A stretch of DNA of 64,000 nucleotides from Beijerinckiaceae bacterium (lineage in GTDB: Bacteria > Pseudomonadota > Alphaproteobacteria > Rhizobiales > Beijerinckiaceae). Position 1 is the stretch's first letter. Each line of letters begins with the position of its first letter. This document shows, piece after piece, positions 53,958-64,000 of the stretch. Under the pieces are notes generated by a model. The model ran no database searches and was not told the origin of the DNA. It worked only from the letters and a program-made list of their open reading frames with translations. The position numbers were made by a program, and so were the translations under genes. The stretch is from contig CANJNI010000001.1 of NCBI GenBank assembly GCA_947475995.1, positions 62,001 to 126,000 on the forward strand, given 5' to 3'.

Positions 53958-56264
53958 ATGCGAGGATGGGGGCGTTCTCTCATCTTCAGGATTCCGATGA
54001 CCGACTTGATGGCCGCAGCCGGCTCTGCTCGGGCCGCCAGAAGCCGCAGCGCCGCCAGCGTGCGTCCGCTGGTCGTCCTGTTTTTCCTGTCGGGCTTCCC
54101 GGCCCTGCTTTACCAGCTCGTCTGGCAGCGCGCGCTGTTCCGCATTTTTGGCGTGAACATTGAAAGCGTCACCATCGTCGTCACGGCTTTCATGATCGGC
54201 CTGGGGCTTGGGAGCCTCGCGGGCGGCTGGCTTTCGACGAAGCGCAACCTGCCGCTCCTGCCGCTGCTGGCGGCGATCGAAGCCGCAACCGCCGTGTTCG
54301 GGCTGTTCTCGCTGGCGATCTTCGATCTCGTGGGCGAATGGGCGCTTGGGCTTCCGCTGATGGCGACGGCCGCGATTACGCTCGGTCTCGTCCTGGTTCC
54401 GACCTTGCTGATGGGCGCGACCCTGCCGGTTCTGGTCAGCCATCTGGCGCGGCGTCTTGGCAATACGGGCCATTCGGTCGGCTTGCTCTATTATGTGAAT
54501 ACACTCGGCGCGGGCGCTGCCTGTCTGGCGGGGCTTGCGGTCATATTCCCGTTCACCGGCATGTCGGGCGCAGTGCGGATTGCGGTGCTGCTGAACCTGC
54601 TGGTGGCGGGCTTTGCGCTCCTGATCCACCTGCGCGGCGACCTCCCGGCTGCGGCCCAACCGGTCAAGACCGCCAGTTGGGAACTGGAGACGAGCCGCAC
54701 CGCCCTGCCCTTCGGGGTCGTGCTGGGGCTCGCGGCGCTCGGCGGCTTTGTGTCGCTGTCCTACGAGATCTTCTTCTTCCGCATCGAATCCTTCTCGACT
54801 GGAAGCGCCGCAAGTTCGTTCGCGGCGACGCTCGGCGTCTTTCTGATCGGCATTGCATCGGGCTCGCGCAACGCGGGCGACTGGGCGCAACTCGACGATG
54901 CGGACCTTGCGGCCCGTCACATGCTGAAGGCGCTCGCCTCCGGCTGTCTCGTCGGGCTCGCGGTCTTGCCGGTCCTTGCATGGACGGGGGCGTTTCCGGC
55001 TGTTCAGGCGGGCGCCGGCCTGCTGGCGATCTTTCTGGTCGCGCGCGCCTGGGGCGCGTTGCTGCCGTACCTTGCCCATCAGGGCATTGCGGCCGACGGT
55101 GACGCGGGCCTGCGCATGTCGTGGCTTTATCTCGCCAATATCGCCGGCTCTGCGGCAGGCAGCATCCTGACGGGCTTCGTGCTGATGGATCGGCTGACGC
55201 TCGTGGGCATCGGTCAGGCGCTTGCGGTGATCGGTCTTGCGACGGTCGTGCTGATGGCGTTCGCGGCCCGCATGCCGCGCCGGGACGTCTCCGGCTTGAT
55301 GGGTGCGGCGGCCTGCCTGACTGTGGCGGCGGTGTTCCTGCCCGAGCTTTCGCCTCGTCTGCTGGAGCGTCTGCAATTCAAGAACGAGGCCATGGCGTCG
55401 GTTCCGTTCGTGAAGGTTTCGGAGAACCGCAGCGGCATCATCACCGTGGACGCAAATCACACCGTGTGGGGCCACGGCATGTATGATGGCCGGTTCAACA
55501 CGCATCTGGCGGGCGACACGAACGGCATCGTGCGGCCCTATGCGTTGAGCCTGCTGCACAAGGCGCCCCGCAAGGTGCTGATGATCGGATTGGCGACAGG
55601 CTCGTGGGCGCGGGTGCTGGCCAGCAATCCGGATGTGGAATCGCTCACCATCGTGGAGATCAACCCGGCCTATGCGGAACTGGCGAAGTCCGAACCCGAA
55701 GTCGCCAGCATTTTCACCGACCCGAAGGTGAAGCTGGTGGTGGATGACGGCCGCCGCTGGCTACGGCTCAATCCAGCTGAAAAGTTCGACGTGATTGTTT
55801 CCAATACGACATGGCACTTCCGCGCGAACGTCACAAATCTCGTGTCGGAAGAATTCCTGAGGCTCGCCATGAGCCATCTGGGTCCGGGCGGCGTGTTCTT
55901 CTACAACACGACCGACAGCGCACGGCTGCAACGCACCGCCTGCATGACTGCCCCGCACGGGCTGCGTTTCTACAATCATATGGCCGTCTCGGCTGCTCCG
56001 ATCGATGTCGACTTCAATCGCTGGGAGCGCGTGCTGAAGGCCTATGAGATTGATGGGAAACAGGTTCTCGATGCGCAGAATCCGCGCGACACGGGCGCTC
56101 TTGAAGATCTGCTTTCCACGCGCGCACAGTGGGAAAACGGGCCTTACGGACCTCAATACCGCATGGAAAGCTGCGCGCAGATCGCAGCCCGTACGGGCCA
56201 TCTGGCGACCGTGACGGACGACAACATGGGCTCCGAGTGGCGGCACATGCTGGGCATGGAATAG
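53958..56264 (+). CDS. Fused MFS / spermidine-synthase-like membrane protein
   Basis: About 768 residues. The first two-thirds are an MFS-like bundle of about 12-14 helices (PLVVLFFLSGFPALLYQLVW at the start). The last third is a Rossmann fold similar to spermidine synthase (MIGLATGSWARVLASNP, VEINPAYAEL, VVDDGRRWL). The aminopropyl-transfer signature D-x-x-D-P-x-G-P is absent: FDVIVSNTTWHFRANVTNLV occupies it. It is therefore unlikely to make spermidine. The true start may be 53946 (GTG), 53958 or 53997. Confidence 0.88.
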   Translation: MRGWGRSLIFRIPMTDLMAAAGSARAARSRSAASVRPLVVLFFLSGFPALLYQLVWQRALFRIFGVNIESVTIVVTAFMIGLGLGSLAGGWLSTKRNLPLLPLLAAIEAATAVFGLFSLAIFDLVGEWALGLPLMATAAITLGLVLVPTLLMGATLPVLVSHLARRLGNTGHSVGLLYYVNTLGAGAACLAGLAVIFPFTGMSGAVRIAVLLNLLVAGFALLIHLRGDLPAAAQPVKTASWELETSRTALPFGVVLGLAALGGFVSLSYEIFFFRIESFSTGSAASSFAATLGVFLIGIASGSRNAGDWAQLDDADLAARHMLKALASGCLVGLAVLPVLAWTGAFPAVQAGAGLLAIFLVARAWGALLPYLAHQGIAADGDAGLRMSWLYLANIAGSAAGSILTGFVLMDRLTLVGIGQALAVIGLATVVLMAFAARMPRRDVSGLMGAAACLTVAAVFLPELSPRLLERLQFKNEAMASVPFVKVSENRSGIITVDANHTVWGHGMYDGRFNTHLAGDTNGIVRPYALSLLHKAPRKVLMIGLATGSWARVLASNPDVESLTIVEINPAYAELAKSEPEVASIFTDPKVKLVVDDGRRWLRLNPAEKFDVIVSNTTWHFRANVTNLVSEEFLRLAMSHLGPGGVFFYNTTDSARLQRTACMTAPHGLRFYNHMAVSAAPIDVDFNRWERVLKAYEIDGKQVLDAQNPRDTGALEDLLSTRAQWENGPYGPQYRMESCAQIAARTGHLATVTDDNMGSEWRHMLGME

Positions 56265-56401
56265 GACCGGGGAAGAGACCAGGGTCGAACAAAACCCGTC
56301 CGGCGGCGTCAAGAAGCAAGCAACATTACCAAACGGTCATTTGTGCGGGGCCGCCTCTTCAGGCATTTTCCGCACAATTCGAGTCTCCGAAAGGCATTGC
56401 G

Positions 56402-57415
56402 ATGCTTCAAGCCTATTTGCTGCGGTTTCACCGCTGGATCACGCTGATTTTCGCAATTCCCCTGCTGGTGGTCATTTTTACAGGGCTGATCCTGTCCTTC
56501 CAGCCGATCGTGCAGACGGTGGCGATCAAGCCCGGAACGCTGTCGTTCGAGAAGGTCGACGGGCTAATCGCCCGGCACGACCCCGATAACAAGGCGCGCG
56601 GCCTTTTCATCGACCCCTACGAAAATTCCTTCTCGCTGATCGGTGTCGGCCCGGACGGCTCGGTCGACGTGGACCTGACGACCGGGGCCGATGTCGAGGA
56701 AGACAGTCAATTGTCCGAATGGATGTCGTGGTCGCGCCGCGTGCATCAGCGCCTGATCGGCAGCCTCGGCTGGCTGGTGAATCTTTCGACCGCCGCCATG
56801 CTGGTTCTGGCGGCGCTCGGCGTCGCCATGGGCTGGCCGCGCATTCGCAACAACGTGTCCGGCTGGCACAAGGCGACCGGCTGGTTCCTGTTGCCGCTGG
56901 TGGTCATCAGTCCCCTCACCGGGCTGTTCCTGGCCTACAACATCTCTTTCAATCCGGCGCCTCCTCCGGCTCCGGCGGCTGCCCAGCAGACAGGCGCCCC
57001 GGCGCAGGGCGGCGGTCCGGCGCAAGGCGCACCGGCCGGCCGCCGCGGTCCGCAGGCCGCCACCATGCCGATCCGCGACATCGTCCAACTGGTCGCGAAG
57101 GACCATGACCTATCGACCCTGACCTCGATCGGCAATCGCGGCGGAAGGATGCTGGTGCGTCTCAACGACGGCGGATGGCTGAAGGTCTATACGGTCACGC
57201 CGCAGGGCCTGACTCCGGCCACGAACAACTGGCCGCGTCTGATCCACGAAGGCAACTGGAGCGGAATCTGGGGCGGCCTGATCAATGTCATCACCTCGGT
57301 CGCCCTCCTCGGCCTGCTGTTCACCGGCCTGTTCATCTGGGCCCGCCGGACCTTCCGCAAGCGTCCCGCACGCAACCGCAGCGGGCCCGTGACTGCACCC
57401 CAGGCGGCTGAATAG
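56402..57415 (+). CDS. PepSY-associated membrane protein
   Basis: A 337-residue protein with the PepSY-TM layout: helix 1 (RWITLIFAIPLLVVIFTGLIL), a PepSY-like periplasmic part, the MSWSRRVHQRLIGSLG segment, two central helices, a Pro/Gly/Ala/Gln-rich linker (about 210-245), a second PepSY-like domain (SIGNRGGRMLVRLNDGGWL) and a last helix with a basic tail. Relatives are often near siderophore receptors as reductases or regulators; no such receptor is here. The ATG 56402 is preceded by only weak GGCATTGCG. Confidence 0.88.
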   Translation: MLQAYLLRFHRWITLIFAIPLLVVIFTGLILSFQPIVQTVAIKPGTLSFEKVDGLIARHDPDNKARGLFIDPYENSFSLIGVGPDGSVDVDLTTGADVEEDSQLSEWMSWSRRVHQRLIGSLGWLVNLSTAAMLVLAALGVAMGWPRIRNNVSGWHKATGWFLLPLVVISPLTGLFLAYNISFNPAPPPAPAAAQQTGAPAQGGGPAQGAPAGRRGPQAATMPIRDIVQLVAKDHDLSTLTSIGNRGGRMLVRLNDGGWLKVYTVTPQGLTPATNNWPRLIHEGNWSGIWGGLINVITSVALLGLLFTGLFIWARRTFRKRPARNRSGPVTAPQAAE

Positions 57416-57434
57416 CCTAAAAAACAGGCTAATT

Positions 57435-57453
57435 GCCCGCTACGGGGGCGGGC
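57435..57453 (+). terminator. Hairpin after the PepSY gene
   Basis: GCCCGC-TACGGGG-GCGGGC, six GC pairs, 20 bases after the PepSY stop, with CAGCCTTT behind it. A smaller TAGCCT...AGGCTA pair precedes it. Moderate terminator candidate separating PepSY from the Anbu cluster. Confidence 0.5.
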
Positions 57454-57482
57454 TCAGCCTTTCGTATCAGCTTATTGTACGC

Positions 57483-57503
57483 CCATTACGCATGGCGCAA
57501 TGG
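57483..57503 (+). promoter_or_regulatory. Candidate operator palindrome upstream of the Anbu cluster
   Basis: CCATTACGC-ATG-GCGCAATGG: nine-base arms with one mismatch around a three-base centre, 68 bases before the first start codon. It is directly followed by TATAGG preceded by TGG, which resembles an extended -10 element. The regulator is not known. Confidence 0.35.
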
Positions 57504-57570
57504 TATAGGCCTTGCTACGATTTGCCAGACCGCCTCAGACGTCGGGGCGCGCGCAGGCGGAGCAGCCAGG

Positions 57571-59004
57571 GTGAGCGTCGAATTCTTTGACGAGATGACC
57601 AGGGGGGACCAAAGTCCCCGCGCCGTATATGCCCGCATCCAGCAATGGCTCAAGGACACGCCGCCAGATGTTCTGGCGTCCCGCCGGTCGCAGGCGGAAC
57701 TTATGTTCCGGCGCATCGGCATCACCTTTGCGGTCTATGGTCAGGCCAACGCTACCGAACGCCTGATTCCCTTCGACATCATTCCGCGTGTGATGAGCCG
57801 CACCGAATGGACGAAGCTCGAAAAAGGCCTCGTGCAGCGCGTGAAGGCGCTGAACATGTTTCTGGCGGACATCTACAACAGGCGTGACATCATCCGCGCC
57901 GGCGTGGTGCCTGAAGACATCATCTTCCGCAATCCGCATTTCCGGCCGGAAATGACGGGCTGGCGGGTGCCGCACGACATTTATGTCCACATCGCCGGCA
58001 TCGACATCGTGCGCATCGACGACAAGGATTTCTACGTCCTCGAAGACAATGCGCGCACGCCCAGCGGCGTGTCCTACATGCTGGAAAACCGCGAAGTGAT
58101 GATGCGGCTCGCGCCCGATCTCTTCGCCAGGCATCGCGTGGCGCCGGTCGAGAATTACACCGATGCGCTGCTCTCCAGCCTGCACTCGGTTGCGCCGCGC
58201 AACGCGGCCGACGATCCGACGACCGTGGTGCTGACGCCCGGACAATATAATTCGGCCTATTACGAGCATTCATTTCTGGCCGACAAGCTCGGCGTCGAAC
58301 TCGTCGAGGGGCGCGATCTCTCGGTGCGCGACGACGTGGTCTACATGCGCACCACACGGGGGCCGCAGAGGGTGGACGTGATCTACCGGCGGCTCGACGA
58401 CGACTTCCTCGATCCGCTCTGTTTCAGGCCCGATTCCGCCCTCGGCGTGCCGGGCCTGATGAGCGCCTACCGCGCCGGCAATGTGACGCTGGCCAATGCG
58501 GTCGGCACCGGCATTTCGGACGACAAGGCGGTCTATACGTACATGCCGGACATCATCCGGTTCTATCTCGGCGAAGAGGCGCTGCTGAAGAACGTGCCTA
58601 CCTGGCGCTGCCGTGAACCGGATGCGCTGAAATATGTGCTCGAACATCTGCCCGAACTCGTCGTCAAGGAAGTCAATGGTTCGGGCGGCTACGGAATGCT
58701 TGTGGGCCCGCACGCCAGCAAGACCGAGATCGAGGCTTTCGCCGAAAAGCTGAAACACGATCCGTCGAACTTCATCGCGCAGCCGACGCTGAAGCTCTCC
58801 ACCTGCCCTGCATCCTTCGATACGGGCGTTGCGCCGCGCCATGTGGACCTGCGGCCCTTCGTGCTGTCGGGTTCGGACGGCGTGCGCATCGTGCCGGGCG
58901 GGCTGACTCGCGTCGCCCTGAAGGAAGGTTCGCTGGTGGTCAATTCAAGTCAGGGCGGCGGCACGAAAGATACATGGGTGATTGACGATGTGCTCGATGC
59001 TTGA
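57571..59004 (+). CDS. Circularly permuted type 2 ATP-grasp protein (Anbu cluster)
   Basis: A 477-residue COG2308 protein: N-terminal part FFDEMTRGDQSPRAVYARIQ, ATP-grasp segments ENARTPSGVSYMLENR, RRLDDDFLDP and the lysine region VVKEVNGSGGYGMLVGP. It should form peptide or amide bonds using ATP. GTG 57571 gives the family's usual start and has GG/AGG just before; ATG 57433 further up is unlikely. It begins the four-gene cluster and is followed by alpha-E after about 10 bases. Confidence 0.92.
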   Translation: MSVEFFDEMTRGDQSPRAVYARIQQWLKDTPPDVLASRRSQAELMFRRIGITFAVYGQANATERLIPFDIIPRVMSRTEWTKLEKGLVQRVKALNMFLADIYNRRDIIRAGVVPEDIIFRNPHFRPEMTGWRVPHDIYVHIAGIDIVRIDDKDFYVLEDNARTPSGVSYMLENREVMMRLAPDLFARHRVAPVENYTDALLSSLHSVAPRNAADDPTTVVLTPGQYNSAYYEHSFLADKLGVELVEGRDLSVRDDVVYMRTTRGPQRVDVIYRRLDDDFLDPLCFRPDSALGVPGLMSAYRAGNVTLANAVGTGISDDKAVYTYMPDIIRFYLGEEALLKNVPTWRCREPDALKYVLEHLPELVVKEVNGSGGYGMLVGPHASKTEIEAFAEKLKHDPSNFIAQPTLKLSTCPASFDTGVAPRHVDLRPFVLSGSDGVRIVPGGLTRVALKEGSLVVNSSQGGGTKDTWVIDDVLDA

Positions 59005-59016
59005 TGGAGCGCGTTG

Positions 59017-59976
59017 ATGCTCGCCCGCACCGCTGACAACATGTACTGGCTGGCGCGCTACATGGAGCGCGCCGATTTCGTCGCCCGCATCGTGGACGCC
59101 ACCCTGCGCCTCGAAGCCCTTCCGAAAACCTACGGCGGCAGCGAGACGGAATGGGAAAGCACCCTGACGGCCGCAGGCGCCTGGGATTCCTTCAAGGAAG
59201 CCTATGGGTCGCTGACCCCCGCGAACGCCATCGAGTTCCTGACCTTCGACAAGCGCAACCCCTCCTCGATCCGCAATTGCATCGAGTGCGCCCGCACCAA
59301 CGCGCGGGCGGTCCGAACGGCTCTGACGATTGAAACGTGGGAATGCATCAATTCCGGCTGGCTGGAGCTGAAGCGCTTCGAAGCCACGCATGACCAGAAG
59401 GGCGGTTTCGACCGCGACACGCTGGCGCGCTTTCTGGAATTCGCGAAGAAAATGTCGCTCGACGCGGACGGCTCCGCCTATCGGACCATGCTGCGCGACG
59501 ACGCATACTGGTTCTCGCGGCTGGGGCTCTATGTCGAGCGCGCGGACAATACGGCGCGCATTCTGGACGTGAAATATCACGTCCTGCTGCCGGAAACGGA
59601 AACCGTGGGCGGCTCGCTCGACTATTTCCAGTGGACCGCGATCCTGCGCGCCGTTTCGGCGCTGACCGCCTATCACTGGGTCTATCGGGACAGCGTCAAT
59701 CCGCGCAACATTGCGGATCTGCTGATCCTCAAGCCCGAAATGCCGCGCTCGCTGATTTCCTGCTACGAGAACATCGGCCGTTTCGTGGATTCGATCAGCC
59801 GCGCCTACGGGCGGCAGGGCCCAAGCCAGCGCCGCGCACGGCAGGTGCTGACGCGGCTCGAAAACCTGAAGATCGACGAAATCCAGTCCGGCGGCCTGCA
59901 CGAATTCATCACGGATTTTCTGGACGACAACAACCGTCTCGGGGCAGATATCGCCGAGCAATATCTGCTGAACTGA
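59017..59976 (+). CDS. Alpha-E domain protein (Anbu cluster)
   Basis: A 319-residue all-helical COG2307 protein beginning MLARTADNMYWLARYMERAD, the family's signature, with SIRNCIECARTNARAVR and the terminal YLLN. It always accompanies the permuted ATP-grasp gene and is thought to assist it. A TTG codon directly before ATG 59017 is not needed. It ends only six bases before the transglutaminase-like gene. Confidence 0.93.
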   Translation: MLARTADNMYWLARYMERADFVARIVDATLRLEALPKTYGGSETEWESTLTAAGAWDSFKEAYGSLTPANAIEFLTFDKRNPSSIRNCIECARTNARAVRTALTIETWECINSGWLELKRFEATHDQKGGFDRDTLARFLEFAKKMSLDADGSAYRTMLRDDAYWFSRLGLYVERADNTARILDVKYHVLLPETETVGGSLDYFQWTAILRAVSALTAYHWVYRDSVNPRNIADLLILKPEMPRSLISCYENIGRFVDSISRAYGRQGPSQRRARQVLTRLENLKIDEIQSGGLHEFITDFLDDNNRLGADIAEQYLLN

Positions 59977-59982
59977 CACGCC

Positions 59983-60795
59983 ATGCGCATCCGCATCCGC
60001 CACCACATGTCCTACATCTGGCGCACGCCAGCCAAGTCGATCATCCAGATCATGCGGCTGACGCCGCGCAACCACGAAGGCCAGCGCGTCGGCTCCTGGT
60101 ACACAGATATCAATGTCGACCATGCGCTGCGCGTCAGCGAGGACGCCTATGGCAACCATGTCCATACGATCAGCATCGACGGACCGCTTTCGAAACTGAA
60201 TGTCACGGTCGAGGGCGACGTGGAGACGTTCGACACGGCGGGCGTTCTGCGCGACGCCATCGAGCGCTTCCCGACGATCTTCTACCTCCGTTCGACGCCC
60301 GACACGGAAACATCCGGCGCGCTGCGCGATTTCGCCAGCGAGGCGACCGCGACGGCAACCGATGCGCTGGGCAGGATGCACGCCCTGATGGGCGCCATTT
60401 CGGACAGGATCGAATGCACGAAAGGCGCGCCCAGCGCGGCTGCGACAGCCTTCGAGAAGCAAAGCGGGACCGGCGCGGATCTGGCGCAGATTTTCATCGC
60501 GGGCGCGCGTCACATCGGCGTTCCGGCGCGGTTTGTCAGCGGCTATTATTTCAATCCCGAGGCGGGCGTCCATGCGGATGCGCATGGCTGGGCGGAAGCC
60601 TTCATCGAAGGCCTTGGCTGGGTGGGGTTCGATCCGGCCAATTGCATCTGCCCGACCGAGAGTCATGTATCCGTCGCGCGCGCCCTCGATTATATCGGTG
60701 CGGCCCCGGTGCGCGCCTCGCGCAGCGGCGGCGAAGGCGAAGACATGACCTCGCAGGTGCGGGTCTCGCAACAGCAGGACCAGCGCCAAAGCTGA
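59983..60795 (+). CDS. Transglutaminase-like protein lacking the catalytic cysteine (Anbu cluster)
   Basis: A 270-residue COG1305-type protein. The N-terminal beta domain (MRIRIRHHMSYIW...IMRLTPRN) and the core GARHIGVPARFVSGYYF, DAHGWAEAF with His201 and GWVGFDPAN with Asp217 are intact. At the place of the catalytic cysteine in the usual G-V-C-Q-D-x-A-H the sequence is GTGADLAQ, so residue 164 is Gly. As written the protein cannot act by the normal thiol mechanism and may be a binding or structural member of the cluster. Confidence 0.88.
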   Translation: MRIRIRHHMSYIWRTPAKSIIQIMRLTPRNHEGQRVGSWYTDINVDHALRVSEDAYGNHVHTISIDGPLSKLNVTVEGDVETFDTAGVLRDAIERFPTIFYLRSTPDTETSGALRDFASEATATATDALGRMHALMGAISDRIECTKGAPSAAATAFEKQSGTGADLAQIFIAGARHIGVPARFVSGYYFNPEAGVHADAHGWAEAFIEGLGWVGFDPANCICPTESHVSVARALDYIGAAPVRASRSGGEGEDMTSQVRVSQQQDQRQS

Positions 60796-60821
60796 GCCTG
60801 CCGGCGGGCGGAGGATATCTG

Positions 60822-61568
60822 ATGACCTATTGCTGCGGCCTCCTCGTGCGCGAGGGTCTTGTGATGATCGCCGACACGCGCACGAATGCGGGCGTCGACA
60901 ACATTTCGACCTATCGCAAGCTGCACGTCTTCAGCGATCCGGGCCATTACCAGCTGATGATCGCCAGCGCCGGAAATCTCAGCGCCACGCAGAGCATCCT
61001 GCATCTGGTGCGCGAGGGATTTGAAAATCCCGAGACGAAGGCGAACGAAAAACTCACCGACTGCAAGACGACTTTCGAGGCCGCACAGCTCATCGGCCGC
61101 GCCATCCGCCGCATCCATACGCTGGAAGGCGAAGCCTACGAGCAGAGCCATGTGAAGTTCGAGGTCTCGTTCCTGTTCGGCGGACAGATTGCCAACGATC
61201 CTATGCGGCTGTTCCTGATCTACTCGGCCGGGAACTTCATCGAATGCGGACAGGACGCGCCCTTTTTCCAGATCGGCGAATACAAGTACGGCAAGCCTGT
61301 GCTGGATCGCGCGGTCTCGTTCAATACGGACATCGGCGATGCGCTGAAGATCGGCCTTGTGTCGATGGATTCGACCATGCGCTCCAACATCGGCGTCGGC
61401 CTGCCGATCGACGTGGCCGTGTGCCGCCGCGATGCGCTCGATCTCGAGGTGGACGTGCGCATCGACCACACGGACGGCTATTTCCACGACCTGCGCGATC
61501 GCTGGAGCTCAGCCCTCAAGGCGGCCCATCAGGGGATTCCGAAGCCGCCTTACGGTAAGCGGGAGTAG
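60822..61568 (+). CDS. Anbu, ancestral beta-subunit proteasome-like peptidase
   Basis: A 248-residue Ntn-hydrolase of the Anbu/BPH family, beginning MTYCCGLLVREGLVMIADTR with Thr2 as expected nucleophile after Met removal, then NAGVDNIS and FLFGGQI. Anbu assembles into open-ring or helical oligomers and has weak or unknown proteolysis. GGAGG lies eight bases before ATG 60822. As the last gene of the cluster it presumably acts on the product of the ATP-grasp partner, which is the general hypothesis for this neighbourhood. Confidence 0.94.
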   Translation: MTYCCGLLVREGLVMIADTRTNAGVDNISTYRKLHVFSDPGHYQLMIASAGNLSATQSILHLVREGFENPETKANEKLTDCKTTFEAAQLIGRAIRRIHTLEGEAYEQSHVKFEVSFLFGGQIANDPMRLFLIYSAGNFIECGQDAPFFQIGEYKYGKPVLDRAVSFNTDIGDALKIGLVSMDSTMRSNIGVGLPIDVAVCRRDALDLEVDVRIDHTDGYFHDLRDRWSSALKAAHQGIPKPPYGKRE

Positions 61569-61584
61569 AGCAGCTCAGCCCTGA

Positions 61585-63681
<2,097 letters not shown>

Positions 63682-63711
63682 GCTTGCATCGAAGCGCAAA
63701 GCACAAAGCCG

Positions 63712-63842
63712 CCTCATCCTGAGGAGCCGCCTGAAGGCGGCGTCTCGAAGGACGGGGCGGCGCTCCAGCCTGCCCACCGCTTCGGTAAAACAATCGCCCT
63801 CGTCCTTCGAGACGTGCGCTTCGCGCCCTCCTCAGGATGAGG
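63712..63842. repeat. Long nested palindromic repeat
   Basis: Outer perfect 15-base arms (63712-63726 and 63828-63842), inner perfect 13-base arms GTCTCGAAGGACG (63742-63754) and CGTCCTTCGAGAC (63801-63813), plus small GCCGCC-TGAA-GGCGGC and GCGC-TTC-GCGC hairpins. It could fold as a large cruciform or RNA structure. The inner text matches the element at 8023-8075. It lies between thiC and the next gene. Confidence 0.85.
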
Positions 63843-63885
63843 GCCTGGAATCTGCGCCGCATGTGCGAATAAGGGAGAAATTGAA

Positions 63886-64000
63886 ATGCGCCGTCTGATC
63901 GCCACCCTTCTGGCCGCCACGATCCTCGCTGCGCCGGCCTTCGCCCAGCAGCCGCCGATCAGGATCGGTGTGATGGGCGACATGTCGGGTTATTCGATGG
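63886..64000 (+). CDS. Periplasmic substrate-binding protein, 5' part (cut by the window edge)
   Basis: Only 38 codons are present: MRRLIATLLAATILAAPAFA (signal peptide) followed by QQPPIRIGVMGDMSGYSM. The IRIGVMGDMSG opening is typical of type I periplasmic binding proteins of branched-chain amino-acid/amide (LivJ-like) ABC importers. GGGAG lies about nine bases before ATG 63886. The rest lies outside the window. Confidence 0.75.
   Translation, partial: MRRLIATLLAATILAAPAFAQQPPIRIGVMGDMSGYSM

Noticed and set aside
53802-55559. Long open frame (585 codons) on the minus strand opposite the MFS/spermidine-synthase-like gene
   Set aside because: Arg/Gln/His-rich shadow frame without recognisable domains, against a clear membrane protein on the plus strand.
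58945-60789. 614-codon minus-strand frame across alpha-E and transglutaminase-like genes
   Set aside because: It spans two well-defined plus-strand genes and has no motif of its own.

Overview
The window reads as ordinary chromosome of a high-GC alphaproteobacterium, most likely of the Hyphomicrobiales (Rhizobiales) and close to the Bradyrhizobiaceae/Beijerinckiaceae side. The reasons are an MbfA-type membrane ferritin with a perfect Irr/ICE-like box (TTAGAA-N3-TTCTAA) upstream, an Omp25/31-like porin, a DUF1285/CoA-diphosphatase/CCA-transferase string, a rhizobial-type exopolysaccharide (EPS) locus, and intergenic palindromes of the CGTCTCGAAGGACG kind. I saw no rRNA, tRNA, insertion sequence, prophage or CRISPR array. 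Taxonomy is inferred from gene content only.

Layout. 1-8 kb: a mixed set of housekeeping and stress genes (metallo-beta-lactamase-fold hydrolase, SlyX, TetR regulator, a 27-residue membrane peptide, Tim44-like protein, FMN reductase, metallophosphoesterase, MbfA, Nudix, GNAT). 8.2-11.3 kb: a three-gene export-type cassette (NEW3-domain membrane protein, ABC ATPase, ABC permease). 11.3-19.4 kb: an amidohydrolase and a four-gene MoxR-DUF58-BatA/DUF4159-VWA operon. 19.6-22.6 kb: DUF1285, CoA diphosphatase and CCA-adding enzyme, coupled, followed by a small conserved protein. 22.5-30.1 kb: pteridine-reductase-like SDR, porin, FAD monooxygenase, Kbp-like LysM protein, SGNH esterase, GST, cold-shock protein, RlmJ, RNase T2.

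30.2-47.6 kb is a large EPS biosynthesis locus: a priming sugar-phosphate transferase, at least five glycosyltransferases, a flippase, a polymerase-like protein, a Wzz/BY-kinase-like co-polymerase, a Tat-exported GH10 glycanase, a GNAT of the CelD/BcsL type, a GINT1-like beta-propeller protein and mannose-1-phosphate guanylyltransferase. One glycosyltransferase is split by a single in-frame TAA with the rest of its frame intact, and the co-polymerase has lost the P-loop lysine. No outer-membrane export protein (Wza/ExoF type) lies in the window.

47.8-57.4 kb: release factor 3, an RND efflux pair, a fused MFS/spermidine-synthase-like membrane protein without the synthase active-site motif, and a PepSY membrane protein. 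57.6-61.6 kb: the complete four-gene Anbu cluster (circularly permuted ATP-grasp, alpha-E, transglutaminase-like, Anbu proteasome-like peptidase), in which the transglutaminase-like protein has glycine where the catalytic cysteine should be. 61.7-64 kb: a TPP riboswitch controlling thiC, a long palindromic repeat, and the start of a periplasmic binding-protein gene cut by the window edge.

The strongest leads for something undescribed are the Anbu cluster with its cysteine-less transglutaminase, the NEW3/ABC cassette, and the EPS locus with its nonsense-interrupted glycosyltransferase and degenerate kinase.
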